Origin: Symbiodinium natans
Lineage: Eukaryota; Sar; Dinophyceae; Suessiales; Symbiodiniaceae
Assembly (NCBI GenBank): GCA_905221605.1
Contig: CAJNDS010002446.1
Location: 304,537-365,536, forward strand
DNA length: 61,000 bases
Reading direction: 5' to 3'
Made by a program: the position numbers and the translations under genes. The notes below the pieces were generated by a model, which searched no databases, was not told the DNA's origin, and saw nothing but the letters and a program-made list of their open reading frames with translations. This document shows positions 22,081 through 33,575 of this stretch, in pieces (position 1 is the stretch's first letter; each line of letters starts with the position of its first letter).

Positions 22081-22345
22081 TTGCCCAATGGGAGGATGGC
22101 TCTTGGCTGGGGTGCACAGCTTCGTTTGTGCGTTGACGACCTTTCCTGCAAGATACTGGCTTCTTCGGCGCCCGAGCATCTCTGGCACCGGGCCGTTCTG
22201 CGCAGGGACGGCGCTCGGGCCCTTCGGCTGCTCGCGCAGCGACGGCCGAAGCGGCAGGAAAGCGCGGCTGCGGGCTTGGCCGGGGCCTTGCTGCAGGCTC
22301 TGCGAAGAAGGCCTTTGCACAAGCTGAACATGCTCTTTCTTCACG
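22081..22345 (+). CDS. Exon-like segment upstream of ankyrin repeats
   Basis: The + frame through 22081-22413 contains APEHLWHRAVLRRDGARALR, then an Ala/Arg-rich helix, then a segment beginning HKLNMLFLHVAAGDLACIQL. Two helix-turn-helix pieces (WHRAVLRRDGARALRLL; LFLHVAAGDLACIQL) resemble degenerate ankyrin units (LHxAVxxGDxxALRLL). Clear ankyrin repeats follow in another frame from about 22430, so an intron or frame change lies near 22345-22430. Confidence 0.5.
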
Positions 22346-22429
22346 TAGCTGCCGGTGACTTGGCGTGTATACAGCTTCGAAACGAGACTCCCAAACGACA
22401 TGCAGCTTGCTAGATGCCTCGACATACCA

Positions 22430-23095
22430 GGTCTTGGGCCCGATCCGCACATGCTGAAGCCGCTTCGCAGCGCGACTCACTGGGCTGAAGCCAGGGCCAG
22501 GGAAACATTGCAGGGATACACGTTTGCGACTCGCCTGTGCGGGGCATCTCCTTCATCCCCTCGTGAGCTTGCCCGCCAATTGGCCGTGTCGCCCTTGGAT
22601 GTTGTGCCCAGATGGCATGGCTGGCAGTTGCTAGTGGCCGATGCATTGCTCGGCTCTCAGAGATTGGAGGTTGCCGGATGTATGGCCTTGCACTACGCAG
22701 CCGCTGTAGGCAACACCGAGCTGGTCAGGAAGCTTCTGAGCCACGGGGCCTGCCCACAAAGCCAGGACGATGATGGTCGCTGTGCGTCCCATGTTGCAGC
22801 CCTTTACGGCCAGGCCGCGGTTCTCGAACTGTTGGAGCCTCTCACCGCAAGAAAGCGGGACAGACATGGGCGCACAGCCGAGGACATTGTCAGAGACAAG
22901 ACTTCCCCACAACACCCCGAAAGCCTGTCCGGCCTTTCCCATTCACCCCTTCCAGCCGCAGCGAGTGGCTGGAAGCTGGACACATCTCACTCTGAATTCT
23001 CGCAAGCGGCAGTGGAGCCGCTCGCCGCTTATCTTATGCGAACAGCCGATTCCCGAAGAGCCTATGTCGATTTTGTTGAGGAACAGAGATCCCTT
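22430..23095 (+). CDS. Exon(s) encoding ankyrin repeats
   Basis: The + frame of 22355-23296 carries a unit MALHYAAAVGNTELVRKLLS, then HGACPQSQDDDGRCASHVAALY, then GQAAVLELLEPLTARKRDRHG, which are two consecutive ankyrin repeats with the TPLHxAAxxGHxxVVxxLL pattern and the DxDGRxAxHxA start of the next. The preceding ~60 residues include a basic helix. Ankyrin repeats are protein-interaction scaffolds. JmjC-type segments downstream on the same strand suggest one ankyrin-JmjC gene. The protein text becomes poor after the FVEEQ at about 23090. Confidence 0.7.
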
Positions 23096-23124
23096 GCCTC
23101 TACTAGCCCGAATCCTGCAAGGAG

Positions 23125-23223
23125 ATGGACCCACGTTTGGCGGTGGTGGGTCCGGAGGAATGGCAACGGCACTTGCAGGAAGCCATCGCGCTGCAGCGCC
23201 CCCTCCTCGTCAGAGGCGCTGCC
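23125..23223 (+). CDS. Exon-like segment, start of JmjC/cupin domain
   Basis: The frame reads MDPRLAVVGPEEWQRHLQEA followed by IALQRPLLVRGAA, ending at TAG 23224-23226. A Trp-containing helix followed by xxPLLVRGAA is the usual opening of JmjC hydroxylase-like domains (xxRPVVIRGxx), so the exon should end before the TAG. Confidence 0.5.
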
Positions 23224-23365
23224 TAGTTCAAAGGTCACAGTCCTTTCGGTGCGGAAGAGCTCTGCAGGTGGCGCGGCCCGCTTTCCGGCACCCTGACAAG
23301 AATATCCAGAGTCTTCCAGAGTGTTCCATGGTTTTTCGGCAGAGCAGATTCTGATATCCCAGGCG

Positions 23366-23425
23366 AGCGACCTCTGGTCGCCGAGCTATGTCGCACAGAA
23401 GCTCGGAGCAACTCGTTTGGCAAGC
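23366..23425 (+). CDS. Exon-like segment of JmjC domain (WSPSYVAQKLG)
   Basis: An open stretch reads DLWSPSYVAQKLGATRLAST. JmjC domains commonly have W-s-x-x-Y-L-x-x-k-x-G near the N-terminal end of the fold. The position between the GAA opening and the iron-binding exon fits. Confidence 0.4.
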
Positions 23426-24084
23426 ACAGCCTGGTGGAAGCCTCAGATGCCGAAAAAAAGGTCGCTAAGACTCCTATAGGGCTCTAGAAAATGGGTTGCC
23501 AAGAAGCCGAAGGTGGCGCTGGCGCTCGGCACCCACACCATCCAGCTTGGGAGACTTTGTGGCCTCCCTTGAGGCCAGCTCAAGGTTATCCAGTGGCAGC
23601 TCGCACTGCTCGTGGGTTGAGGGCTTGTGATGGCTTTTCGGGTTGGGGAGCTTGGTGGTGGTTGACTTACAGATACGGCATCGTAGAATCGCCTCATGGC
23701 CACAGAAGTACTGCAGGCGATTCGTCGCGAGGCCTCACCCAGCTATGCCTTTGACACGCCGCCTGATGAGGCAAAACGGCACATTCTCAGAGAGGTCGGG
23801 GGCGCTGCTCATCCTAAACTCCTTAAACCCCAAAGCCTGAACACGCTTCGCGCCCCGCTGCTCTCAGCAGGTGCCATTGCCTGAGGCCTTGCCTGCAGGT
23901 TCCTCCGTGCGTTCTCCGCAGGCTCCCTGCCATGGGGATTGATCTCACGGGCACCCCCTCTTTGGCAAACACGGACCGTCATCTGGAATAGCCCCCATGT
24001 CTTGCAATGCCTTCGGCTCAGGGGCTTTCCGTTTAGGCTTTGTGGCTGTGTAGGGCCAGGGACCCACCCTTCCCTCCTAATTTT

Positions 24085-24163
24085 TTTTGGGCAGGTCGCT
24101 CTTGGTGTAGCCGGTTCCGGGGCACCTCTCCATGCACACCAAGCGGCCTTGATGCTTGGATGT
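24085..24163 (+). CDS. Exon-like segment of JmjC domain with the HxH metal-binding motif
   Basis: In the frame of 23939-24277 the text reads FFGQVALGVAGSGAPLHAHQ followed by AALMLG. The GxxGSGxxxHxHxxA pattern is the cupin/JmjC metal-binding strand; the two His would be ligands of Fe(II). It is followed by a CCATCCCAAG minisatellite at about 24180-24240, presumably intron, and then by a GVKRWVLVPP segment (24296-24330) that matches the next JmjC strand (GxKRWxLxPP). Confidence 0.55.
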
Positions 24164-24177
24164 CACTCGGAGACCCA

Positions 24178-24243
24178 AGCCATCTCAAGCCATCCCAAGC
24201 CATCCCAAGCCATCCCAAGCCCAAGCCATCCCAAGCCCCACAG
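24178..24243. repeat. (CCATCCCAAG)n minisatellite
   Basis: About six tandem 10-bp units inside a probable intron of the JmjC gene. Confidence 0.85.
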
Positions 24244-24295
24244 CCCCCAACCGGGCCCAAACGCGGTGACACGGTGAGGAATGCCCTCATCGTTG

Positions 24296-24420
24296 GAGTG
24301 AAGCGTTGGGTTCTGGTGCCGCCGCTCCCCGGCTGAATCTCAGCAACCGGTACCTGCTCAACATGGGGGAGTTTTCTTCTCCTTTGCAGCTGGAAAATGT
24401 AATGTATCACTACTACTTAC
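24296..24420 (+). CDS. Exon-like segment of JmjC domain (KRWVLVPP)
   Basis: GVKRWVLVPP matches the substrate-side strand of JmjC proteins. A little further on, in another frame, comes LNLSNRYLLNMGEF. The frame change between them (TGA at about 24333) means either an intron or decay. Part of the locus inferred from 22081 to 25020. Confidence 0.45.
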
Positions 24421-24961
24421 GCACTTTGGGGCTCTATCTTTCCCCACATTTCATGTCGCAGCTGAAGCAGTTGAGGTCTCACACGCACTGGTCCATGGCC
24501 CCCACCCTTCTGGACAACGAAGCTGCACCGCGTCTGCAGTGATGCTGATGCTGCTCGCGAGCACCACATTCTCCAGTCGCTCGCAGCTCTACCCATGTGC
24601 CTCCACTTTTCATCGTGCCTGTCCAGGCTTTCGATGTTTCTGGTGATCTGAGACCTTAGAGGGCCGACCCCTAAACCCTACCCAAACCTCCCCCCAAACG
24701 GCTGATGGCTCGCAAACCATAGCATGAGAGTCGGTTCTCAGGCCTAAAACCCAAAGCCCGATGCGGGCTAGCCAACCTTGTAAGGCCTAAAAGGAGTCAC
24801 GAGAGTTGGTTGGCCGCTTTTGGGTGTCACGTTGTCACATCGTCTCAGAGCAATGACGTCCAGCGTCTAAGTCCTGCCCCTGTGCCAGATTATTCCCCAC
24901 CCCCTCAAAACCTAGGACCCTAAGTCCGCAAGTCTATCCGAGGCGTCGATCGCTGGAAGCC

Positions 24962-25020
24962 TTCAGTTGGAGCAGAGGTCAGGCGACGTGCTCTTCGTGC
25001 CGGAATTCTGGGGCCACAGT
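24962..25020 (+). CDS. Exon-like segment of JmjC domain with the distal His
   Basis: The frame reads LQLEQRSGDVLFVPEFWGHS. The pattern QxxGDVLFVPxxWxHxxxN is the C-terminal strand of JmjC hydroxylases, where the His of WGH is the third metal ligand. This is the clearest single piece of evidence for a JmjC gene. The Asn that usually follows is not present before the frame runs out, so a splice may follow. Confidence 0.65.
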
Positions 25021-25600
25021 CGCCTGCTTTGCCATCGCGCGCTTGTTTTCGTGCTTCTGACCCCGAAGCCCCAAACCGTTAGGCATGAACCCAAGACCCT
25101 GAAATCTAAATCCTGGAGTCCTGGCGCTTGAAACCCCTCAAGCCCCTAAAAGGCCTGAAGCCCCCAGGGCCCCAAGCCCTATGGACAACCCCGGAGCCAC
25201 TCCCCACGACGAGAACGATGCGAATTTTGAAAAGTCATCTGAGGCACCTTGCTCCTGTCGGACTGTGTGGCGTCATGCTCAGTTGTTGCCCAGGGGCCAG
25301 CAAGAACCGCACAAGTTAGAGCCCAAAGCTCCAGTGGCCATCAGGCTGCAACCTACGAGTTCTCGGACCCCAGCTCTCTGTGGCACTGACGAGCCCGGAA
25401 AAGGTTTCGAAGCCTCACATTTCACGCGCCTTCATATGCCCAGTCTGCAGGGTTTGGGGTTTAGGGCCGTTTCGTGGTGCAGAAGTGCTGCCTTGAACTC
25501 CTTGGCTTCAGGGTTTTGCACCATCAGGACCTTGCAGAAGTAGCTTGCCACCTTCTTCTCCTCATCTCTAGCTCTTCTTCTCATCCCAATTCCTGGCATG
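25021..25600. other. Unassigned sequence after the JmjC exons
   Basis: Open text such as MDNPGATPHDENDANFEKSS (from about 25181) might be an exon, but no domain supports it. Telomere-like AAACCCCTAAA remnants are scattered. Confidence 0.35.
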
Positions 25601-25720
25601 GTTTAGGGTTTAGGGTTTAGGGTTTAGGGTTTAGGGTTTAGGGTTTAGGGTTTAGGGTTTAGGGTTTAGGGTTTAGGGTTTAGGGTTTAGGGTTTAGGGT
25701 TTAGGGTTTAGGGTTTAGGG
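25601..25720. repeat. Interstitial telomeric repeat (TTTAGGG)17
   Basis: 120 bp of perfect TTTAGGG, the plant/dinoflagellate telomere unit, inside the chromosome. The opposite orientation occurs at 31200-31309 and about 55250-55310. Confidence 0.97.
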
Positions 25721-28700
25721 TCTTTCCTTTGCTGCCAAGCTGTCGGCATAGTCTTTGAGTCCTTGAGTTGCTCCTCACCCTGCACCTCGTGCGCTTCACA
25801 TTGTGCTTGTGGTGCTTTTCTTTTTTCTTTCGGTCAGGCGGAAAGTCGTCACGACGTGCCTAATGCAAATTGAATTCAACGGTGAAACAGACAGGGAGAA
25901 GCTCCTCCAGCCTTGGATTTCGGGCAGCCATGGCGAGAAGCCAACTCGAGAGAGGCATCAGAGCGGAAGAGGAGACTGGAAAAGAAATCCGCACGGGCAC
26001 GCAATGGCGCGGCGAAGCAGGAACTCTGTAACGCAAAGCACGTGCACGGCCCACAAACACTGTGCACGGAGAGACTTCAACGGCCGGGCAGAGGGTTGAA
26101 AGTAACAAGCGTCAACTGCAGGCGGAGCAGGAAAGGAGAAGCAAAACCCCGCAACCTCAGGGATCTTGTCCGGCACGAACTCGTAAAAGTCAGCATCAAC
26201 GACTGAAGCATGCGACATGCCCAAAGCACCGAGCCAGTCAAAGCAGGGCGGGCCAAGACAACATCTAGGCAAGGACCGGCGAACCCCTATGGCAAATAGG
26301 CGGAGAACCAAGGGGTGTGAAAACATGGTCGATCGGCAGAACCACCTGTGCTGTGCCAGCAACACGCGTGCACAAATAAGCCGGGCACATTGCAGACAAC
26401 ACCTCGTGGTGCTATTCGAGTGCATTGCTATGCTCGCCGGAGAGGGGATGCTACCGGTTTCTAGATACCTTTGTGTATGCTTAGGCTAACATGTATATAT
26501 ACATATATGTAGACAATTGCTGTGTGTGCTCGTGTGTGCGTGTGCGTGCCTAGGCCTTGGTTCATTAGCCATTCGACCGGCCTCAAACACCTCCCAGTGT
26601 TTGGACGTCATGCTCCTTGGCTGAGAGTATGGGTTGAACGGCTAGCCTCTTGCACAGCCCAAACCTTTTTGACATCTTCTCACTTCAAGGTCCGAGGATT
26701 TTGCCAACAGGACGATCACTTCGGGGCTTCTGTGGGACTTTCTTGTGTTTTCATTACTTGTCGGTGTGGCTTTAGGGTTCTGCCACGCAGGAATTTGATC
26801 CATGTTTCGAAGTGCCAGCTAGATCGCCACGCCCCGAGCCTGCAAGTCACATCAAGTGATGCAACCTTCCATGCAGTTCATTCTTAGGCGGCGCCAAAGC
26901 TCAGCGCTTCCTCGTTCCTGAGGACAAAGGCCAGATCAGGTGGGGTCTCATCTATCCTTCAGTGGGTGCATCAAAAGCTCTTTTGGCAATGGTGGGCAGG
27001 CTGGCGGAGCTCCCGAAGAAGTGCCTGGACGTCCGAGGCCCTTATGCACCTGTGTTCTCATGCAATTAGACACGAACGATCGCGGACAGTTGCAGTGGGG
27101 ACTGCGCAGGATGACACGCCAGACGTAAAGCGCAGTCATTTCGTTAGATGAGGTGCTAAGGATGTCGATGTTGGATGTTTGCTATGCTGAGGTGGTGAGG
27201 CTGAGAGGGGAACTCCACTTCAGCTTTACGACTGTGCTGGGCTCCCTAGTGACAATGCTGCACCTGCACCCTCCTTCTGATCCCGCTAGTTTGCAGCATG
27301 GCTCAGGTCTCGACGGCCACAGGAGTGCACCCAAATCAAAGGCGGCCTTGCCACTTCCGATGCACTGCTTCGCAGCTCCAGCATGCGCTGTCTTTTGCAG
27401 CGGTGACTACCTTCTGTTTGCTACCATCTCACGCAGCTGATTTCGCCATAAGAATGCTGTGTACAAGCCACACTCCATGAAGGTTTGTCATCCCCGGCCG
27501 CGATGGCCAGGTTCGCTGGGCAAAGCACCCGCGCTTGTGCCTTGAGCCTCTTCCAGCATTTGCATCATTCAACTAGATGGATGTTTGGGTTGTTCTCGTC
27601 AACATCTCCACCAAAGGATTCCAGGGGTGTTTTTTTTCTCCCATGTGGTCAAAGACTAAAGATCGAATGGATGTGTGTAGTGCATAGTACTTCCCTGCAT
27701 GATGATCACTAAGGTGCCTCGCAGTTTCGGCCGGGAATCTGGTCCTGGATCTTTGTGATCAGCCAGGTCCAGCCACGATTCATGTGGTGTTTTTCATCAA
27801 GCGCAAAGCCAATGCGATGGGTTGCTGCGTCTCACTCAGAAGTGGCTCAGCATCATCCAACTCCCGAGAGGTTCACATCACCATTTTCTGCTGCCTTCGC
27901 CAGCACATCCCCAGCTCTGCAAAGAAGGCCTGACTGGTCTGTGCTAGTACAGTCAGTACGATCAGCAGAGCGCGGTGGCTACTGTGCCGTCCCCATATGT
28001 CCCAATATATGTATGTACAAAATACATACAAAACAGCATAGATCATGCTATCCCCCCAGCAGCCTGCTCTTTTTTGAGAGCCATTTTTTGTTCAACAAGA
28101 CCTGAAAATGGTCAATCCTTGCAAACGTCTCCGAGTCATCGTCCCAACCCTTAAAGTCTCTTCCAAGAGCCGCGCCTCCGCAGTGGTGGCTCTCTGTTCT
28201 TTTGTTCGCCCAGCTGCAATAAATGCCTCCCAGAGGGTTGGGAACACGAGTCCTTCATCTTTGCTTGGCGTTCCTTTATCGGTTGGGAAGATGAATCCTG
28301 CCTGTGAAGGCCAGCCTCCTACTCAATGTCCGAATCCAGAAGCCCACAGGGCCCCTTCAGGCAGAGGGGAGCCGCATCGCCCCAGTCCTCAACAAAGACC
28401 CTAGAGCAAGTCTTGAGAAATCGTCCTTCTGTGTCCCCATGTTCGGGCCTCCTTAGGATTCCATCACGAACTGCTAAGAAACTAAACGTTAGGCTTCTTG
28501 GCCTTGTTGATCAGCCCGAACAAATGCTGAAAGGCTAGAGCGCCAGAACATCCAGAATATTTATGAGGTGGAGATTGTTGCGGGAGAACGAACAGATGGG
28601 GGCAAACTTGCGCTTCAGTTCTATATACCGTAGGTTCTATATCCCATAAAGCAAAAGCACAAGCCCCTTCAACATCCTGTAAACACCAAAGCACTTTATG

Positions 28701-30873
28701 TCCTACATCAGTACACATCCCCGCCAGACCCAAGCCCTGCAAAACCCTGCAAAGCTGCTTTGTAGTCCACGTCTTTGAGAGAAATCCATGCCCCATCCGT
28801 GTTCAGATGAAACAACAGGCTTTCCATTGCGCTGCGCCTTCCCGCAAGACTCTATACTTCCACGCCAATAATCTTGGCACCGCAACAACAGCCTCGAAAT
28901 ACGAAATCGTGCGACAACCTCAGGTAATGAAGGACTATGAAGGACAGCTACAAAGAGACTCTCCGCAGTGCGATAGAGTCTCCAAGTACTTGCTCTTCAT
29001 TGCGCAATGATGATATCACAGGCAGTGCAGCCACGCATGGGAAAATCCTTGGACAGTTCGACGTGACAGAAGATGTCAATGAAACAAGAAGACTGTGTTG
29101 TTGAATGCTCCAGTCAGACAAAACGATCTGCGTAGTAGAGCACCTCAAGTAGCAAAGCGTTCCATGTAATGAAACGCCGACACTAAGCAACTAATTCTGT
29201 GTAGTGGAGCTTGCACGAGGTCGAACGCTGCCACGGAGAACAGTTGTATCAGGAAAGCAACACTCTGTGGTGGCGAGGTGGCGATTCAACAAGCAGAATA
29301 TGTGCCACACCACTCGCCACTACGCCACTGAGCACACATGAACAGAAACAATCCCACTTTCTGAAACGTATTTGTGGTTCGCACATACTGCACAAGCCAG
29401 TACAGGACTGATGTTGCAGAGCTGTGGTCTGCAATATTTGAAGGGGTGAGTTTAGGTTTCCACACCCCCCCCCCCCCTCGCCGAACATGAAACCTCGGGA
29501 AAATGTTTTTGGGGGGAGTTTTACAACTCCCTCCTGAGTCTACTATCGCCTTCCTGGTTCTATCGCCTTCCTGGACCGACGCTTATCCTCAATCCTGGGG
29601 GGCTAGCTTTTGAACATCCCTCTGAGTTCAACAGCTCCCCCATAGAAGATTCCTTGAACGACCTTGACCTCCAACCTTCAGGTCGGTGAGTTCTTAACAC
29701 TCCCCCCTCTGAGTTTTAAAACTCCCAGCGCCGAAGATTGAGTCTTGTGGGGAATCCTTTAACCTTTGGTGGGAGGAGTTTTCAACCTGTGGGGTGGTTG
29801 TTAACGTCCCCGTGCATCCCTTACTGCAAGACCAGAGTGCCAACAGCGTCGCTTGCGGGGCGGGTTGAGCTATCAGGCCTGGACCAGGGCAACGCTGGCC
29901 CAGGCACGTCGCCACCCGCCGAAGACCCGAAAGCAGCACAACCGAGAGAGCTCTGAAGGTGCCCCCCTGCTGGCCGCGGCGGCCGCGCTGGCCGCCCCTT
30001 GGGTTGCATTGCATCGGCAATCTTTTCCACATCCTCCCCAGCACACCCGCTTCTCTCTCTTTAGAGCGCGTCGGTCTCTGGCCGATTGCCGAGGCCTTGG
30101 CGCTGAGGGGCCTGACGATGCCCGTGGTGCAAGCCTCGAAGTCGGGGAGAAATTGGGGAGCGGGTCGAAACCCTCCAGTGCGCTATGAGAGACGGGGGTG
30201 AAGACTCACCTCGCCTCTGTGAAACCTGGAGGAAGAGATAAGAAGGCAGAGAAGAGAAGTGCTTTCTGCTGCCTCCGAAGATGCAGTGTGCAGCAGGACT
30301 TCTGCCTGACATACACACGGGCCTTGAGCTCCTTGAGTTTAGGTCCAGGCTTTCACGGCCATGCTTTGTCAGTGCTGCAACCACTCCTTCTTTTGGTGGG
30401 GAGTACTGGCTCCCGAACCCTGGTTGGGCTGGGCTACATATCTGTTCTTGTTCGCTGGCATTTCGCGGCGCTCTCAACCCAAAACGGTCTGTACCGGCGG
30501 TGCTAAGGACACTGGCAGCTGCGCCGGCGCCGAGCGTCTTTGCGCAGCTGCGCTACAGAAGCCAGGAAGCATCCCAAGTGGTTCAGGGTGTGTAAGGTGC
30601 ATAATGTACACTGCGTTTTTGGCATGTCGTCGTGCACTGGTTCACCGGGCAGAAGCATGGAGCCGTCCGGCCAGGCCGAGAAGGGCTCGAGCAGATGTGG
30701 CAGGAGGCTTGGGTTTTCGCGTGTTGCATGCACCATCATGCACCTGAGCCCAAACAGCCCCCAAACCCCCAAAAAGCCCGAAAAAGCCACCATCATCCCC
30801 CCCCGAACGAGAATGCCAGGCCGAATCCGCGCTGCTCGCGGGCCTCACCCTTGAGGCAACCCGAAGACAATTC

Positions 30874-30911
<38 letters not shown>

Positions 30912-31199
30912 CTTCTGATTAACGTTAGCATTGTTCTGCAATTCTTCTGATCATGAGAATTATAAGACCCCTTAGATTCTTAGAGATTCTTGGGTCCTTC
31001 AGCTTGTGCCCTCTTGCACCCAGCAGGAAGCCCCTGCTCTGGAGACGTTGTCGCGCGTGCCATGGCCACTGCCAGGTACCCAGGCAAATCATCACTTGCC
31101 GCTATCTTTTTCCTGAGACTTTTCAGGGTACTTTATCCAAACAAGGGGTCATTAGAGGCTCCTCTGTAAACGGGATCCAGAGGAGGACCCTCACTTAGA
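25721..31199. other. Long stretch without a confident gene
   Basis: No domain recognised. Elements seen are a (GT)n-like tract at about 26519-26550, a C run at 29465-29478 and a 31-base-scale T run at about 30879-30908. A possible exon lies at about 30062-30130 after TCTCTTTAG (text ERVGLWPIAEALALRGLTMP), without a family match. Confidence 0.4.
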
Positions 31200-31309
31200 C
31201 CCTAAACCCTAAACCCTAAACCCTAAACCCTAAACCCTAAACCCTAAACCCTAAACCCTAAACCCTAAACCCTAAACCCTAAACCCTAAACCCTAAACCC
31301 TAAACCCTC
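31200..31309. repeat. Interstitial telomeric repeat (CCCTAAA)n
   Basis: About 110 bp of perfect CCCTAAA, in the opposite orientation to the tract at 25601-25720. Confidence 0.97.
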
Positions 31310-31549
31310 CTGCAGAGGCCAGAGCTCCTGGCTGCCGCCTCCCGCACGCGAAGCCGCGTGCAGGACATGACAGCCGAGCAAGGCCATTGTGCTCTGTTGT
31401 GCTTCTGATGAAGTTCAGGGAGATGCTGAGATGCTACGAAGGAGCTGAGAGCCCGCGCACCCTTGAACGTTTCCCAGGCGGCATCTGTGCCTGTGACCTG
31501 AGCCTCTGGCCAGTGCAGGAGGCCAAGAAGTGGCAGGGATGTGGTGCCT

Positions 31550-31800
31550 CATGCGCAGTGTGAATCTTCAGAGGGCATGCCAGGTTTTGTGGAAGGATGA
31601 GCACCCTCACTATGCGGAAAATGCCACGAATGTCTACCGTCAGATCGATTTTTGGGTGTAGATGCAGGAGCAAGCAGCGCTTCTTGCAGCCCAGCATTGC
31701 TTTTCCGCTGCTTGCTTTGGGAAGGCCCGCGCTGTAGCGGCCGCCCAGAAGGTGTTGGAGGAGCTGCGAAATGCCATCCTGGTGTTAGCTGCTCCGGTTC
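31550..31800 (+). CDS. Exon-like helical segments, possible TPR-type repeats
   Basis: Two stretches read like helical protein: LWKDEHPHYAENATNVYRQI (about 31580-31640) and MQEQAALLAAQHCFSAACFG continuing KARAVAAAQKVLEELRNAIL (31662-31790). Alternating Ala/Leu helices recall tetratricopeptide or similar repeats. They lie in different frames, so introns would be required. I do not name a gene. Confidence 0.3.
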
Positions 31801-31957
31801 CGGGCAGTCCTGAGAGGACATCAACAACAGCCCGAAGACCGTGGAGGCGTTGTACGAGGCGCAGCATGCACACGCGCGCTGGGGTGGGGTCGTTGGATGT
31901 TGAATCCTCCAACTCCCAAAATGCACCTAGAACCCTGAGGCCCGAACCGAACCCCAA

Positions 31958-32072
31958 ACCCCAAAACCCCAAAACCCCAAAACCCCAAAACCCCAAAACC
32001 CCAAAACCCCAAAACCCCAAAACCCCAAAACCCCAAAACCCCAAAACCCCAAAACCCCAAAACCCCAAAACC
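31958..32072. repeat. (CCCCAAAA)n tract
   Basis: About 14 units of the 8-mer C4A4, beginning with a shorter CCCCAAA unit. It is formally the same as the telomere unit of spirotrich ciliates, but here it is an internal microsatellite next to decayed TTTAGGG-type text. Confidence 0.95.
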
Positions 32073-32839
32073 AGTACGCCAAGCCTCTAAGCCCCTAAAC
32101 CTAATGCTCAACCACCAGAGCAGCACCCGGAACCCCAGAAACCCTGAATCAGGGCCTCCGTTGTTCGAGGTCTTGGAGTCTCCAAGCGCGTCCGCCGCCT
32201 GCAGCAGCGCCTGGGATGCCAGGCTCTGGTTTAAAAAGGTTTCGGGTCTAGTGGTTGGGATGGTTTAGGGTTTGAAAAACTCTGCTCCATTAGGGTTGAC
32301 GGTTTCATGTCCCACGCTTAGTCATCGCCCACCCCCCCCAAGCATAGTCTAATAGTGAACATAGTTCTGAAGCACAAGAGCGCATGTCCGAGAGGTCCGC
32401 CCTTCTCCGGCTTCCGTAAAGGAAGCACTTTTCGCTTTCGAACAGAAGGTAAGGGCAGGTCGCACTTTGGCAGGTCCAGTCGCACAGGCCCTGCCTCCGA
32501 AGGGTCGTGTGTACAGGCGCAAGCCTTGCAAATACACAGGTCCCTTTGAATAGGTCCTGCAGCCATGCGCATGTCCGACCCATGGGCATGTCCCACTGCG
32601 CAGTTCCCTATGCTCAAGGCAGCGGAAAGCAAGCAAGCAAACCAACCCAGCCAGCAAACACGCTAATGCCTGGACCACATAACGCTGTTGCAATGGGGGA
32701 TCTTGGAGCCCACCGCCAGCGCAAGAAAGCCAAACCGTTTTCACAGGTCCAGCACGTTTGCATCAGAATGCACTGCCTGACCACGTATTCCGTGCTCCGG
32801 ATTTGTAGGGCGATGTAGGGTGATTCGTAGGGGAAAATG
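32073..32839. other. Unassigned sequence
   Basis: Short frames overlap on both strands and no domain was seen. Confidence 0.4.
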
Positions 32840-32958
32840 AGTTAGCAGAACCCTTGCCCATTTCGGGTAATAATACCAGTTTGAAACAATGTTTGTCAGA
32901 ATTAATAAATTATGATAAATATTGTAAAATAATATAATATGACAGTATATGTTGATAA

Positions 32959-33198
32959 GATAACCATGGATTTAATACTGAGCATTACCCGCCCCATTGT
33001 GATCAGCAATGTGTTAGATGTAAGAAGTTGAAGAATTTAGTGCATTTCAAAAGATATTATCATTGTAAAATGGGTAAGTATTTAATGCAGTATAGAACCA
33101 CGGTTACTTGCTGTGAATGTCTTGATGGAATGAAGGCATACAATGATAAAAGGAAACGTGAGGTAACAGCAGAAGTATATTGTAATCACATTCCATAA
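32959..33198 (+). CDS. Cys-rich zinc-finger ORF inside the AT-rich element
   Basis: An open frame of 79 codons ends at TAA 33196-33198; it has no ATG until about codon 40. Cysteines are arranged C-x4-C-x2-C (CDQQCVRC), then a CxH-poor linker rich in Lys/Tyr (KKLKNLVHFKRYYHCKMGKY), then C-C-x2-C (TCCECLDG) and a final Cys-His (YCNHIP). Two CxxC pairs 50 residues apart suggest a zinc-binding treble-clef-type finger, as found N-terminal to some HNH nucleases; that is inference. AT-rich codon use differs from neighbouring frames. It may be a remnant of a mobile-element or viral gene. Confidence 0.45.
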   Translation, partial: DNHGFNTEHYPPHCDQQCVRCKKLKNLVHFKRYYHCKMGKYLMQYRTTVTCCECLDGMKAYNDKRKREVTAEVYCNHIP

Positions 33199-33308
33199 GA
33201 GTTTATGGAATGTAATTCTATTATGACTACAACCTTTAACCCTAAACCTAGTAAAATCTATGAGAGAACCTTTGCCCATTTCGGGATGATAATACCACGT
33301 TAGGGAAT

Positions 33309-33521
33309 ATGGATGGGGTAATTGGTTACTCCTATACTGGTCTTGGTAATGGGGTAGTAGTGGTGTTTTTTTGGGTGGGGTGTAGTAGGGAGTATAGGAA
33401 TAATCCTCTTATATGGATGAGGTAATCGGTTGTTCCTATACTGGTATTGGCATCATTGGTAATGGGGTAGTAGTGGTGATATAGTTGGTGAGGCGTAGGG
33501 GGGAGTATAGGAATAATCGTC
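33309..33521. repeat. Imperfect tandem duplication (~105 bp unit)
   Basis: Text with GGTAATTGGTTACTCCTATA, then TACTGGT, then GTAATGGGGTAGTAGTGGTG, ending GGGAGTATAGGAATAAT, occurs at about 33309-33408 and again at 33409-33521. The copies differ by small insertions. Confidence 0.8.
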
Positions 33522-33575
33522 TAATGGGTTGACTGGTGGTATTATTACCCGAAATGGGCAAGGGTTCTGCTAACT

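Larger units (their letters stand above)
32840..33575. mobile_element. AT-rich element with 39-bp terminal inverted repeats
   Basis: A 39-bp segment starting AGTTAGCAGAACCC at 32840-32878 recurs as its exact reverse complement at 33537-33575. The interior is far more AT-rich than its surroundings. A third, degenerate copy of the terminal sequence lies inside in direct orientation at about 33263-33298, suggesting nested or duplicated elements. No transposase is encoded, so it resembles a MITE or a deleted DNA transposon. I cannot find a convincing target-site duplication at the ends. Confidence 0.8.

Noticed and set aside
31640-32126. GFWGFGVL-repeat frames on the - strand
   Set aside because: Read of the C4A4 tract. 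The + strand exon-like text is separate and only tentative.
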